Notes under the pieces: model-generated
Told to the model about the DNA's origin: nothing
What the model saw: the letters and a program-made list of their open reading frames with translations, nothing else
Database searches by the model: none
In this document: piece by piece, positions 21,733 to 34,192 of the stretch
Layout: each line of letters starts with the position of its first letter
Numbering within the stretch: the first letter of the stretch is position 1
Made by a program: the position numbers and the translations under genes
NCBI GenBank assembly: GCA_023014365.1
Contig: JAEBUN010000002.1
Coordinates: 62,001 to 126,000 of the forward strand
Length of the DNA: 64,000 nucleotides
Direction: 5' to 3'
DNA from: Lepiota brunneoincarnata
Lineage: Eukaryota > Basidiomycota > Agaricomycetes > Agaricales > Agaricaceae

Positions 21733-22594
21733 TCAACTTGTCAAGATCCAACAACAGAGGCTTGAACCGACATAATGCTTCCTACATAAATCCAGAGGTG
21801 AATACGAACCAGTAGAACTCAGAGACACAAGCCAACACACCGACAAACTGGATTCCACTCCTGTCACAGGCCGGGACACCATAGAGGCGGGGTGTGAGAC
21901 TGTACTTCCCCCACCCAAGCCAGTCGGTTTTGCAGATCTTTCACGAGTTCGCCCGCGCTCGCTTTCCGTAACATCGACAAGTCGAACATTCAGAATCGCT
22001 GCCGGCTTCTCAGGCTGCCGCTCAACCGAAGCTGATCGTAACAAAACTGGCGCAGGAGAGGGGGGCGGTTGCAGTGTTTGTTGGTGATTCTCGTGTATAC
22101 GCCCGTGACATCCGTCTCCTACTCGTACGCGTTCCCGATCATGATTTTGATGGATACCGGAAAGGTCGTAATAAGCCCCATCGTCAAATTCGTAATAGTC
22201 ATGGCCGAAGTCGATGGAGTTGGTCCTGGAACGGCTCTCCAGCGAGTCGCAAAGAACACGGTTGTGGAGATTGAATGGGAGCCTGGAGCTTAGATTGACC
22301 ATTTTGCTGTTGTCATTCACATTAGGCTGAGCCGTGCTGGTCTATTGCGAAAACTCACCTCTCTGTAATGCGGACAATCGCTCCCATACGCTGCCTATAC
22401 TCGAGGTCTTGAGGCATAACAGGCTCTAACCTGTGGTACTTGGTGCTTAACAAGAGCACTTTTTCGCTGAGGATATAACCATACCGTACAGTAGGGATTT
22501 GGTACTGCAGCAGTCTTGCCTGCTCGTCTACGGCGCTATCATCCGGATTACTAGACCAACAGCAACAGAAAATCTGTCGCACAACAGATAACAT
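21733..22594 (-). CDS. LAMTOR1/Ego1-like palmitoylated anchor protein
   Basis: Two exons, 22594-22359 and 22306-21733, with a 52-nt GT-AG intron; 269 residues as drawn. The N-terminus has a cysteine cluster (IFCCCWSSNPDD) followed by DEQARLLQYQIP, the layout of LAMTOR1/Ego1-type proteins that anchor a small-GTPase scaffold to the vacuole or lysosome by lipidated Cys and act in TORC1 signalling. Across the splice it reads MGAIVRITESKMVNLSSRLP, resembling the family's helix region. The acidic low-complexity tail (YYEFDDGAYY; PPPSPAPV) is variable. The last 70 residues are doubtful: they may hold an unseen intron, and the gene ends just where the transposon island begins. Family call by eye. Confidence 0.55.
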
Positions 22595-22619
22595 AGAGAA
22601 AGACGGGCAAAAGGATGAT

Positions 22620-24380
22620 TGATGTCGAGCTTCCCCGCTTGGTTGTCTCTATTATGCTTTGTATGACATCTATGTCCGAGACAAACAATGGGTACGCTTC
22701 TGCCCACAAGGCTTCGCTGTATGAAGGCTGTGTCCATGAATGCACATGCAAGGGCGCCAAAGATGTCTTTACCGTCCTAGACCCCCTGGGCTACTCATTG
22801 CTACACTTCACGGTTTCAGCTGTCCGGAATAATTCAAATAACCCCGGTGCACCATCCCCCCCTCACCAGCAATTGCATGAACCACATAACCATGAGGATC
22901 GATCATTTATCCGCCACCATAAGGTACAGCTTCTCTTCGGCTCCTTGCTACTGAAGCTCTCCTCCAGACATCCCTTGCCTGCGGAAGGAACCCCTGAGTG
23001 TACACCCCTGCCGATATCCTTATGCCACTAACACCAGCAGAATTTAAATTCATGAAGTTCAGTCATAACCTTCTGCGATGAATTTATTGTTTACCAGATT
23101 GCCGCATCGGACTTAGTAGTCGTAAAACCGTCGACCGCTCTTTCATTCTCACGCTCGTGACAGTGTCGGCGCACACGAAGCTAGAACGTTGACGAGATAT
23201 CGGAACGGGCAGTGCACCGTAGTTCAACTGGCGACAAACGCCTTGTTTCGATGACATAACTGCTGCGGCTTCCTTTCAGGTTCTTCCCCCATTGATTGGA
23301 CCCGTTGTATTCTACGACACCATCGACCAATTCAAACCTATTCCCTGGGCGGCAGAACGGAAACTTGGCGTCGGACAACTCGAGACATTCCCAACGTGCC
23401 TTGCAGTCTCACCAACGCCCAGTGATGGTTGGAGCTTCTCCCAACACCCCATATCCAGCCTTCATTTATGACCCCCACAGACCCACCCTCGGCGACGCGT
23501 CAGAACCCCCCCCCCTCCAGGCCCCAACCTTCCGGAATAGAAAGTCAATTACTGTGGGTCTTTTGTCTCGGCCATTACCGCACAGGACGCAGTGTATGTA
23601 CAGATCAACATGCGGGACGTGAGGCTCTTGACGAAAACTGTCGGACCACATGACAAGGCTTCCATGTGGTGAGAACTCCATAATATGTCTCCTTCCGCCA
23701 TGATGCATGATCCCTTTGCCAATGATGAAACACTCCAAAAATAGCACTAGTATACTTGGATATTGTCCACTTTAATCGCACCCCCCACCTTGCCTGCCCT
23801 TGTAAAGCTGTTCGTGATACCCTGCGGCTGTGGCCTACAAATCTCCCAGCCTGCCTGAATCTTTCAAGTCCTGCCAGCTGACCAGGCATCACGATGCTAT
23901 GCAAGGTCTGCATCCCTGATCAAGTCCACTTTCGGATCCTCTGACGGAGTCACTAGACGGGTCCATTCAAGATCTGCTTCGTTAGCAACGGACTGACTCC
24001 AAGGGCAACCCTAGTCATCATCAGTCATTTAGGACTTCTAACACAGCCTATAATTGATGCGCCCTTGTGTGATTGTCATTGTACGCTATATCATCTGGTC
24101 ATTTACTGATAACTGCGCACCCCCCACTGAGGGGTTCGAGATGAGATGATGTATCAATGATGGTTCCGCGCCAGAAATAACGTCACGGATCGTCTGTAGC
24201 ACCGCAACAGCACTTGTTGCATTGTCGGTATATTGAAAGACTTTCTACTGCTGGACATTATCATTGGACAACATCATATGCACACGAGAACACGACCGAA
24301 ACCATAAAGCATTAAGGTATAAGCGGGAGAACATTTAAATAAAATACGCGATTTTACAAGTAGCTGAGGGTAATCGAAAG
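22620..24380. other. No supported gene
   Basis: Normal base composition, short frames only, none with a recognisable motif. It contains the upstream region of the LAMTOR1-like gene and the downstream region of the GATA gene. Confidence 0.5.
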
Positions 24381-24389
24381 AGAGAGCGT

Positions 24390-25587
24390 TTATGTAGACC
24401 TGGAAATGGAAGCGTGCTTGGTACGAGGCTTGATCTTCTTGCGCTTCAAGGACAAAGGCCTGTCCTTACCGCGAAGCCTCGCGTAGACACCGCAAGCGTT
24501 GCACAGCTGAGCACCAGTCTTGCTCCTCCGCCAAACTGAAGTCCGATGCGTATGACAGTGACTGCACTCAGGACCGCTATAGTTCTGATCATCTTCCTCA
24601 TCGCTCTCATCGTCCAAATCGGCATCAATGAGCTCCTTGGGCCTGTGCCGGTGTCGTTGCTGGAGGTAAAGCCCACACGCGTTACACAAAGTCTTGAGAG
24701 TCGTGGGTTCGCGACGCCATAGAGGGGTAGAAGTCGCATGGCAATGGGAACATTGTTTGGCAACTGGAGAGGCATCCGCACTTCTCGGAGGGGAAACGCT
24801 CAGCTTGGGTGACCGCTTGTGGGAAGAGATGGATGGGGATGGAGAAGGTGAGGAGAAGGGCGAAATTCGGTGACCATGGGGTATCGGTGGAAGATCAGTC
24901 GTGACGGAGTATGTTGGTGAGTTGGTTGTCGTACTAGTGGTGGTGTACAGGAGTTCGTCAAGAGATTGAGGTGAAAAGGAGGTAACGCGAGGATCGCTGG
25001 ACCAGGACGTCACTGATGACGGGGTGCTGTTGGTTCCCAGACCAATCAAGTCCGAGTTCGTATGCTCGCGCCATTGGCCCCACTCCGAGGACTGGGGATG
25101 TCCAATCTCAACATTCTGTCTGAACGAGTTTTGGTAAAGCTGGTTGGAGGTGTTGGGGGTGGCAAGAGCGGGGGTGTGAATGGACTGGGGTGAGAGTGAA
25201 GGTGATGTTGTCCATCCCTGTTGGAAGGACTGCACGGTGCTTCTCTCCGAGGAAGAGTACGAGGGGTAGTGGCCTCTATTGTTGGTACTTTGCGAGGACG
25301 AGCCGAACACGCTTGATTGGCCGGGGCTCTTCAATTCGTTTGTGAAGCCGTTGACGGTGCCTGCACCGTAGCGGGGCTGAGCCTCTGCGAGCGCGCGTTA
25401 GTGATGAAAGAACGCGAGCTGATTATCTCAAGTACGCACCCGGCCAACCACCCGCGAAGCCCACCCCGGATGGGTCGAGCTGGGACATAGAAGAAGGGTA
25501 TGGCGACATGGGATTCGGAGAGTGCATGGCGTGTTGTCGGTTGAAACCATACATGAAATGGGGCGTGGTGTTATAAGCTGCTAGCAT
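24390..25587 (-). CDS. GATA-type transcription factor with two zinc fingers
   Basis: Exon 1 is 25587-25440 (MLAAYNTTPHFMYGFNRQ..), then a 55-nt intron (GTGCGT..CGCAG), then exon 2 25384-24390; 380 residues. The first 200 residues are Ser/Thr/Pro-rich and disordered. Two GATA fingers follow: CSHCHATSTPLWRREP..CNAC with 18 residues in the loop, and CSHCHTHRTSVWRRS..CNAC with 17. An acidic linker (DADLDDESDEEDD) lies between them. The basic end LKRKKIKPRTKH is a likely nuclear signal. Such factors bind GATA sites; fungal relatives control nitrogen, iron and light responses. Which of these applies cannot be told: the layout differs from the classical siderophore regulators, which have a Cys-rich segment between fingers, and I see none here. 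Confidence 0.85.
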
Positions 25588-25599
25588 GTTGAAACGGAT

Positions 25600-28110
25600 G
25601 AGTGTGTGGAGGGAGAAGAATGACTAGTGCTTATATAGGTACCTCGAGTTAAATTGGCCGATCCTTTGTAGGAGGCGGAATCTCAAGATCCAACAAAGAG
25701 TGGGCTTGGATCTGTAAGGAACACTGTCGGAAGGCGGTAACCTCGGATAATTCCTGAGGAGAGTCGAGTAGAGATCCGCACTGCGCAGTCCAAAAGACAC
25801 AAGTGGTTCGGGTTGAGGTTGCGCGCCAACTACAAGGCTTAACATCAATCGGGGGTGGACCTCCGGCCGAGGTGGCGAGAGATTCCTTGACAGATGAGAT
25901 TTGAGAGTCGAACGGACCATCCTCATATGGACTGCTTGACGTAAATGGCACTCCCATCTCTTGAGTATTCGTTTTAGCCTACTCATTAGGGTAACGGTCT
26001 GCTGACAAATCATTTACCTGCAGCTCCAGCGTCCGAACGACCCCCCCCAGCCCATCCCCGCTGTGCTCCTCATAACGCCTCTCGACTCTCGAAATTTGTT
26101 TTTGGCGACTGGTAACCCTTGCCTAATGGCTGTGACTGCATAGATATACGTTCAGGACACAGGGCAGGCGTGAACCGAACAGCCCTAGAGAACGCGCATC
26201 CTAACAACAAACATCATTTTTGGGAACGTGGTCACGAATGACCCTCACCAGTTTACACGTGTTGGGAGACCCTAAAATGAGCCGGCCGGGATCCCAAAAC
26301 GGAAGTCTATAAGCTGTTCTGTGGAGCCATCCACATTCTGCTCTTCAATGAGGACCTCCCGCCCCTTACTGCAACAGAAAAAAAAACACGACTCGTGGGC
26401 CATCGGGCGCCGCGGGAGCCGTACAGTGGCCCGTGCATATTTCTCGTGCGAGACAGCTGCGCACTTGGATTGAATTTTTAGTGCTCGCGTCCCGCTACAT
26501 ATTCGGGATCGCCGGTGGACGTTAATTGACTGTGCACGGGGGGGTTGAATTGACTCCATTTCAATTGACCAATCGTTTCAAAAGAATGAACTGCGTCAGT
26601 TATTGTACTCAACCCATCTTTTTACGATGATCTTGGAAGTGCACGGGTCCGTCCGCCTTATGGCAGACCTAACGCGTCAATCCCATGTGCTATTTCGACG
26701 TTTTGCAACAGTTGTTGCCATTCCACCAGTGACATGACAAGGACAGCGTCTTGAAAAATTCCAAGCCGAAATCTCACTGACATCCACGGTTTTCGGGTAT
26801 GCGACAAGTGTCTCAGAAAAACCGAAGGAGACCAACATTCCAAATCCCGCCATCGAATCAAAGGGCGGCCGTGCTCAAACTGACAGCGGCGAGTGCAAAC
26901 CGAGGGAACAACCGTGTCATTCCTTTATGAGTGGAGCCCCACAATAACCCTTATACCTGTGTATGTCCTACGAGAGAAGAGAAGTCTTGGTTACGAGACC
27001 TAAAAAAAGGGCCACCCTCTCATGAACATATAGTAAATAAAAACTTCTACTCAGTCACCACTCCCTCGACGAACACGGGGGACTGGTAGTTTTTCGATGG
27101 CGGGTTCTCCAACATGAAATCGGGATTCGAGTCCGAGGGGTGTGTCCAATTCGGCTATCCAGGAATATTTCCGCTTTGAGCACTATCACCTAAAGTGACC
27201 GTATTTTCAGGTTCGCACCCACAGCCTCCTGATGACATATCGTGTACCCTGATAATTCCTTCACCCTCCTTTAGCGACTGGGTTTGGGCAAAAAGCTGTA
27301 GAGCGCGGCGCTGCAATCAAAGGTTTCACGGTAAGAAGCCGATATCCGTTGACTAGAGAGAGAGAGCAATTCTTCGGGTATGTGGTGCTGCCCTTGCCTC
27401 AACATCCAATCTTACAGGATCAGCAGGGGTCTGATAGCCCCAGAAAGTGAGCCAAATTTATCTCCGGTGGAATTGAGCAAGCCGACTCGCAGTGGTAAGG
27501 TTCCCAACCGTTGGCCGGAATCTGTGGACAGTAAAAATAATAACAGTTGGCAAGCAAGCGAGTTATTTAGAAACTGGTGGTCAAGAGCTGAGGAGCTCTG
27601 ACCGGAAGACACCCTCAAGCGTTACCCAGGCGCTGATTAAACCCATACGGCTCAATTTGATCGCCTGCCCAAAAAGGGGAGGGAGCCAAGACCCTCTGCT
27701 CCAAAAATAGGTAAGACGGGCTTGCTCGGTGAGAAGATAGCCATACAGCATGATGCACTGATGGCGTACATAACCCATTGGCTCACCGGGTCCCATGAGC
27801 TGCATCAGAAGTCTCTAGAATGCATACATGGCTTGCACGGTGCTGGGAATGCCGCTGACCATCCAGCCTTGCCATCCTCTCAGCCTCTCTCTACCCTTGT
27901 ATGTTCGCCGTGCTCACTGGCAACTGCTCACGCAAGCCTGGCTTGCAACCAAGGAACATAATTTGTCACGTGCCGCAGTCACGTCACAGAGTCACGCTTG
28001 TTGGTGCTACTGGCGACGTCCTCCGTCACCGACATGCACGTTGACCAACGCCCGCCTTGCTATCCTATTGCGAGATAGGATTTTATCGATCGGGTACTAC
28101 TCTCTTTAGA
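25600..28110. other. Intergenic, no supported gene
   Basis: Several frames of 60-130 codons, on both strands, without motifs. Includes the promoters of the GATA gene (left) and of LNP1 (right). No repeat is seen. Confidence 0.5.
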
Positions 28111-29397
28111 ATGTCCCTGCTCAAACGCATATTCTCCAAGGTGTGTCTCTTTCGACCACATCATCAACCCGGTTTTCTCAAGACCCCTTAGAAGCAGGAT
28201 GATTTTGAGACTGTACTTGCTTCGCTAGCCAACGACATCCAGAAACGACAGGTCAAACTATCCGAGATCCGCCTGCGCGAGAAACGTTCAACCCTACTGG
28301 CTACTTTGTACACATTACTCGCTTGGGTAGCGTATACGAGTCTCTGGTACTTGCGTTTATTGCCTTCCTTCCGGGGTGCAGGAGGTCATGCGGCTGTGGA
28401 AAGAATCATTCGCGGGCTACCTGTGCTTATTGGCCCAGTCGTGTAAGCCCTATATTCGATTATGATGACAATATAAACTGACCGAACTTCTCCACAGGAT
28501 TTTATTCATTCGTAGAATTGTACAGGTCTGGTACACGAGGAAGGCAAATGCAGAAGGTTCGCCAATGCGCACTGAGGTTGACCACCGACTCACCTGCCCG
28601 TAATACAGAAAGGACTCTACAAAGCTTGATGAGGCAGCGTCGCGCCAAAGTGGAGGAAATCAAAAAAAAAACCAACTTTGATTCTATGGTCAAATTATTC
28701 CAAGAATATGACGAGCCTTCTCCCGGTGCTACACCTCTGAAAGAAACGTGTTCCTCCTCAAGGCTACCCCTGTCACTCCACAGCGTCAACCTGGTCCCAT
28801 CTCCCCATTCGAGACGCCCATGCCGGCGGCTCTTCGCGCTCAACTCACTCGTACGTGACCAACCTATTTGACCGAGGTAGCTACTGACTCATACTCAAAT
28901 TAGCCGTGCCGAGCCCATTCCCTATGGTGCCCCCTCGCAAACAATGGTACGATAAGCTCGCGGACGCTCTCCTCGGAGATGACGATCATGATCTTGGTTC
29001 GCCGAGCTCAAGATACGCTCTGATTTGCGAGAGATGCTTTACCCATAACGGTCTAATAAAAGAGGGTTTGTGGGAGGATGCTCGTGAGTCGCACAGCTCA
29101 TGCCATGTTCCGATACTGAATTGTCGGACTGCTACAGAGTTTATTTGCCGCAACCCCAAATGTAATCATTTTAACCGCTCAGCTCGTTCTAAACAAGATA
29201 ACCCGAGCCGACACACCTCTCCTCAGTCTGAGCAAGCCTTTTCCTCGCCTGCTTCTAACCCCACTCCCTCCCCAGACGCTCCCCTGCGCCAACGTCAATC
29301 ATCTCCGCCCCTCCACAGGCCACACACTAGTGATTCAGGCTTTGATGCACCCACCGTTGACAGCATTGACAGTAGTACGATGGAGGTTGATACCTGA
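28111..29397 (+). CDS. LNP1: Lunapark, ER three-way-junction protein
   Basis: Six exons: 28111-28140, 28198-28442, 28498-28556, 28609-28850, 28904-29083 and 29138-29397. Family features appear in order: N-terminus MSLLKRIFSK, coiled coil (LANDIQKRQVKLSEIRLREK), two membrane spans (TLLATLYTLLAWVAYTSLWY; GLPVLIGPVVILFIRR), a second coiled coil (MRQRRAKVEEIKKKTNFDS), a Pro-rich stretch and the lunapark zinc finger (WYDKLADALLG; YALICERCFTHNGL; FICRNPKCNHFN). Lunapark stabilises junctions of the tubular ER network. Exon 4 is one base short: the frame changes after PGATPLKE (about 28745) to one reading VTPQRQPGPISPFETPMPAA. The exon total is 1016, one below a multiple of three. The last intron (29084-29137, 54 nt) has no stop. 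Confidence 0.88.
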
Positions 29398-29399
29398 GT

Positions 29400-32300
29400 T
29401 ACTTTCCCATTGTCATTCCTAACGTCTGGAGTAATCAAATCCGCATTTTTTCCCCTTGCATCACAACGGTTCATCTCAGCGCTCGTGCAACATATGTTTT
29501 CAGCGGGAAAACGAGAGTGCCCGTGTGTCATGGCTGAGACTTTTCCAGCTGTCACAAGCTTATTTCCCCTAATCTGTCCGGTAGTGTCACGGCCATCACT
29601 GTACCCAGTCCGTTGGTTAATCCACTCCAACGACGACGGTACCTTGTTCAACGGGACAAATGGAATTCAACTTCAGTCCCCGCCGATCCTCTCTCAAATA
29701 TTGTGTGCGCTCTAAAGGGCTGTACTCGGGTGTGCTCCCATACGGAGCACCCACTAAAGGGTTAGGTCACCAAAACTTTATTCTTGATCACCTTGTGGTA
29801 TTGATGATCATTGATTAAGCGAGGAAAGCCGCCTCCCGGGCCGCTCGCCCTCAATGACAGAAGAAGTGGGGAGCCTTGGAATCCTACATTCCTTTCTCAG
29901 GGCAATGATGGATGGATTCATTCCGCATCGGAGCTGACATCAAGCTCTGGGCCGCAGCCGCTGACGAAGGTGGGGTTGAAGGAATCAACGGCTTGAAACA
30001 CTGATCGCGTCTCCTGGAGAGCTGTCGTAGCCCGGCCCTACGGACAGCGCTTTCCGGTTCTCGTGTAGTTTGGTGGACCCCGTTCATCAATCACTTAGTC
30101 AACAACAGGTGATGTCGATGAACCCAAATCCTAGGACACGACTTTCCCTCCTCTTGGTTTACAGCCACCCCATTTCGCGCGCTGTTTTGTTTCTGTTGAG
30201 TATGAGTACATGTCGATTGCGATACTGATTCACTGCCTAAGGCTCTTGATTTTGGCTATGCTACTTGGCAGAGCGCGATAAGAAGTAAAGGGTTTAAAGC
30301 ATCACGACCTGCTGACAGGATGTCATTGTTGCCATATTCTTTCAACGACGGATACTGGGGGCGTGAACTGACACACCGTTCTGTTTCTGTCAGACGAGAT
30401 TCGGCATGGGTCGGGTGCTTCCTGGACAGCCTCGGACTTCTGCGCGAATCCATATGTCCTTCCCCTGGGTTTTGATTTTTTTTCACATAACCGGACTAAC
30501 GGCCAGCGGATATCATTCGACGTGATTATCATTGCAGTGTGTCAAAAAGTCAAGGAAGCGAGAGAGAAGCCGCGATGTGAGGATATGGATATTTTAGGCT
30601 TGGCAAAATGTGAGTTAGAGGCCTGATGTGGCTGCAGAGCGAGCCGGTCGTGATGGAGGATGAGTTGAGCCTTTGCAGATGTTGGATTGGCCGGATTCTG
30701 TTGTACACGAAAAGTGTAGGATACCATCATAACTTAAATACAAACCATCAATAGTGCCCCATTGATGATTCTCGTATTACTCGCGAGAGATATACCCGAT
30801 TTAGACCATGTGGGTTGTTGAGTGTCCAGCTTCTTGTCTTCTTCTATCACCTGCTTTGTTGCTGTGCTGATGTGAACGTCGAGTTGATGACTGTGGGATC
30901 TGCCATACTCCCATCCCTACCTTGTGCTAAACTCAAGTGAGAGTCGCGCTGAGGACTCAATGATCTAGGGGGGGAAGGAGTAAAAAACTATTGGGCGGCA
31001 CAACCTCAGGCCGTGGGGATAAGCCATCCCATTTCGGAAAACAATACTTGGAGTTTCATGCTCCCCCCCTTCCCCGCTATTGACAGATCGGAGCCGGACC
31101 TAAGAAGACCCCCCCCCCCTTGGACTTGCGTGTGATGGCCGGGGGGGGTGGGCAAATCCAACTTTTTGTCCAGCGCTTCAAGTTAACTTGTGCGGCGTTC
31201 TTGACAGTTTGACAACGGGCGAAGGAGCGAAACCATTTTTAAGAGGCCATATTAGGTTGGTGGGTCAAACCATATATGTCCCGTGTGTCAGAAACGAATT
31301 ATGGGGAAGCGTTGAAAGGTTTCAACACTGCAGGACAAAGAGGCTATACGAAAAATATTATTATCCTATAATAGTATATGTCCTGTGCGACGTTACCTGT
31401 CGACGGGAGTGGTATGGACATTGGGGTGACAGCTACTTGACGTTGTTGGAGACTATGGGCAAAAGAGACGGAGCCTCATGATCTTGACATCCGAACCTCT
31501 CTACCCACGAGCCGAGTTGGACGAGAGTGGCGTGGGTTCTCGACCAAAGCTGTCAGAACTTGTTGAGCAACAGCGGCCACTCTGGGCACTTATTCATAGA
31601 TATTGTGCAGGTGGAAACCTTGTATCCGCGCTGGAGTCCATGGCCGATACACTTGAATGCGAGACAGCTGTCCGGCTTGCCTTCAGATGAAGACATTCTG
31701 ATGATAGCCGCACAAGCCCTAAAAGATTATTCGGCGCAATTTCGCAACTCAAATGGTTAAGCTGAAGAGCTGAAATTTCAACCGAGGTCCTGAACGTAGT
31801 AATTTATCATTTACATATACACTAAGTCCTACTGAAGTGCTAGGCAAGTATTATTCTCATCCGTGGTGATCCATAAAACGCTAACCGAACATTCTTCCTG
31901 GATTTGGTGCTCCATTCAAGGTAAAACAAAAGACTAATAAGCGACATATGCTGGCACAAATATCTGCACGGAGTTGGAAGAAGAGATGACATCAACCCGA
32001 ACTAGTTTTGAATTGCTCATGATTTCATTAGACTTCTTCGAGACACCCCCGCGAGTTGGAGAGAGTACTCCGCACAGTGGTGAGGATGAAGAGAAATTAC
32101 CGGTAGGAACGGCCATTATCGCAAACTCTGGTGGTGAATAGCTCCATATAACGAATAAACCTCGTCAGCGGCTCCAATGATTGGCTTGGGCCCATATATG
32201 GGAAGATCATCTAGATGCTCACGAATTTCGATTGTGTGGATTCGCAGATGATGGGAGAGGTCACAAGGTCGGATAAAACCAGATCGACCACTGTTTCTGA

Positions 32301-33390
32301 ATGACAGGTGGGTACGGGACTCCAGCTTAATGAAAATATGAAACGGGGGACCAAGGGGGTACTCGACTACTCGAATGGACTAACTCTTCGATTGAAGAGG
32401 TCAGGCTGCGGTTCTTCAGTGACCTTGGTTAAAGTGTGACATGACTGGATTTGGGCTACTCGCGCCTAGATGGTAGGTCCCATTACCAAGGTCCTATCAT
32501 CGGAGTACGGGGACATAAGACTTCCGCTGAGAAGCCAGGCCCGGGAACCGAAGAAGCCCGTTACTAACTCTCATCAGGTGGAAGTTGCGTTCACAGTCCA
32601 CTAAGTAGCTCAATCTGCTCCCACGGATGGGAGCTGTGTAAGGTATTGCTGTTAACCGATCCCAGGAGAGACGCTCATTGGCTGTTATCTTGGCGCCCAT
32701 GTATGATGGGGCAAGCAGCAAGTCGGGGCAGTGCCGCCAAGTCCTGTTATGTAAAATTTATGTGACTCAGCGGATCTACTCACACGGCGCTCGGCGCTTC
32801 TACGTTCTAGTCTCTTTCCCAGAACGCAACGAGTGAGCGGTTGAGCTGGTTTGTCAGGGTAAAGGCCGACTTAACGTCGGTCTCCGGCCTTATGAGGAAG
32901 ACCGTCTTCTCTCCCATCACTTCTGACCGAGCGAGTTGTGCGAGTCTCGGATTCCCGAGTTCGGGTGTGGAACTGGTTATTAATAATTTGTCTGATCGCG
33001 TCCGCCCATATTCACTGTCCATCGACCGATGAATCATTGCAAGGCACTCGCAGTTAATATGGTCTGGCTGCGCATTCATGTTTCTCGCAGCTCGAAACGC
33101 GACCAAGCAGCTTCGCATTGACGAGATTTGGTATGTAGACCCAAGGAATGGCGATGAATACAAAGGCAAGGGGCTCGCAGAGATGAGAGCATGCCATAAT
33201 GCGCAGCGGGTGAAATGATAAGTCAGTTCTGTCCGGACTCGCTGAATTGTTACCGACTGGAGTGCTTATTTTTGGAATAACCTTCGTCCTAGGGTCGATC
33301 ACGTGTGGATCCGGACCTTTTGCCGGTATATGACTCGGTCGCTGGCTATTTGTTCGTGCGATGTCCTCGAATCGAGTTGAACTCGTTACT
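29400..33390. other. 4 kb without a recognisable gene
   Basis: Short frames on both strands (for example 31188-31481 followed by 31478-31690 +, and 32807-33169 -) show no motif I know. The pair at 31.2-31.7 kb may be a frameshifted fragment. Long C and G runs occur at about 31110-31150. A decayed gene or long UTRs could be hidden here. Confidence 0.4.
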
Positions 33391-33392
33391 CG

Positions 33393-34192
33393 ATGACTGA
33401 GGCCTACGCTCCCGCTTTGCTTGGCGATGGGAATGGTCATTATAGAATCCTGGTAATCGGAAATAGTGGTATGTTGGGACCATAGCTTTGGGTATCCCCA
33501 GCGAACTCGATCTGAATGCATACGTATTCCAGGAGCCGGAAAGGTCATCATTCTTGGTATTTCCTTTGTCTGCTAAGCAGAACTCATCTGTCGTCAGAGT
33601 ACCCTCTCGGAGGCGCTAGCAAAGAAGTTGGGCATAACGTATGTCGCACTAGATAGATTAAACTGGGGTCCTGGATGGCGAGAGGCACCAGCAACAGAAT
33701 TGGTCACTCAGGTTCGTGATGCACTGGTCGAAAACCCACAAGGATGGATTGTGGACGGAAGCTATACCAGGAAAATTGGTACAATCGTTTCAGATGAAGC
33801 AACAGACATCATATGTATGGCCCTCTTTTTTCCTGTCGAGTTTACTGTGGCTGACAGCATCGGCCCAAGGGCTCGACCCACCTTTATTGTTGTATTTCCC
33901 GCGCATAATCCTGAGAACATTCCAGAGGCTGTTCCGTATGAAGGAGTCTTGTAGTCCTGGATGTCCGGAGAGTTTTATTAAGACATTCTTCTCGAAAGAC
34001 AGTATTCTGTGGTGGTGCCTGACTCAGCACGCTTGCGTCCGAACCCAAAGCCGGGAAATGATGAAAAACATTGGGCTGGAAGTGGGATCCGATGTGGAGA
34101 GGAGGCGAATGCGGAGAATTGGGGGTTGGGGAGCAGAGTTGAAAAGATGGTGGGGAGACGTTGATATGTTGCTAGCTGAGAAAAGACCATGA
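33393..34192 (+). CDS. P-loop nucleotide kinase-like protein (FlaR/adenylate kinase type)
   Basis: Four exons: 33393-33468, 33533-33543 (11 nt), 33598-33814 and 33870-34192; 208 residues, total 627 nt, in frame. Exon 1 gives MTEAYAPALLG..HYRILVIGNS. The 11-nt exon completes the Walker A GNSGAGKS, followed by TLSEALAKKLGI. Then come LDRLNWGPGWR and GWIVDGSY, typical of the FlaR-like branch, and W-LDPPLLLYFPRIILRTFQR across the third intron. The family binds ATP and is thought to phosphorylate a small substrate; the fungal members have no firm substrate. All junctions are GT-AG. Skipping the micro-exon would remove the P-loop lysine and change the frame. Confidence 0.82.

Noticed and set aside
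22615..23031. Plus-strand 138-codon frame upstream of the LAMTOR1-like gene
   Set aside because: No motif, unusual composition, overlaps the likely promoter and 5' end of the minus-strand gene.
31110..31150. Long C and G runs as a regulatory quadruplex
   Set aside because: Two opposite homopolymer runs can arise by slippage or assembly; nothing else supports a function.
33054..33551. Minus-strand frame overlapping the start of the P-loop gene
   Set aside because: The plus strand has a consistent four-exon model with a Walker A motif; the minus frame shows no motif.
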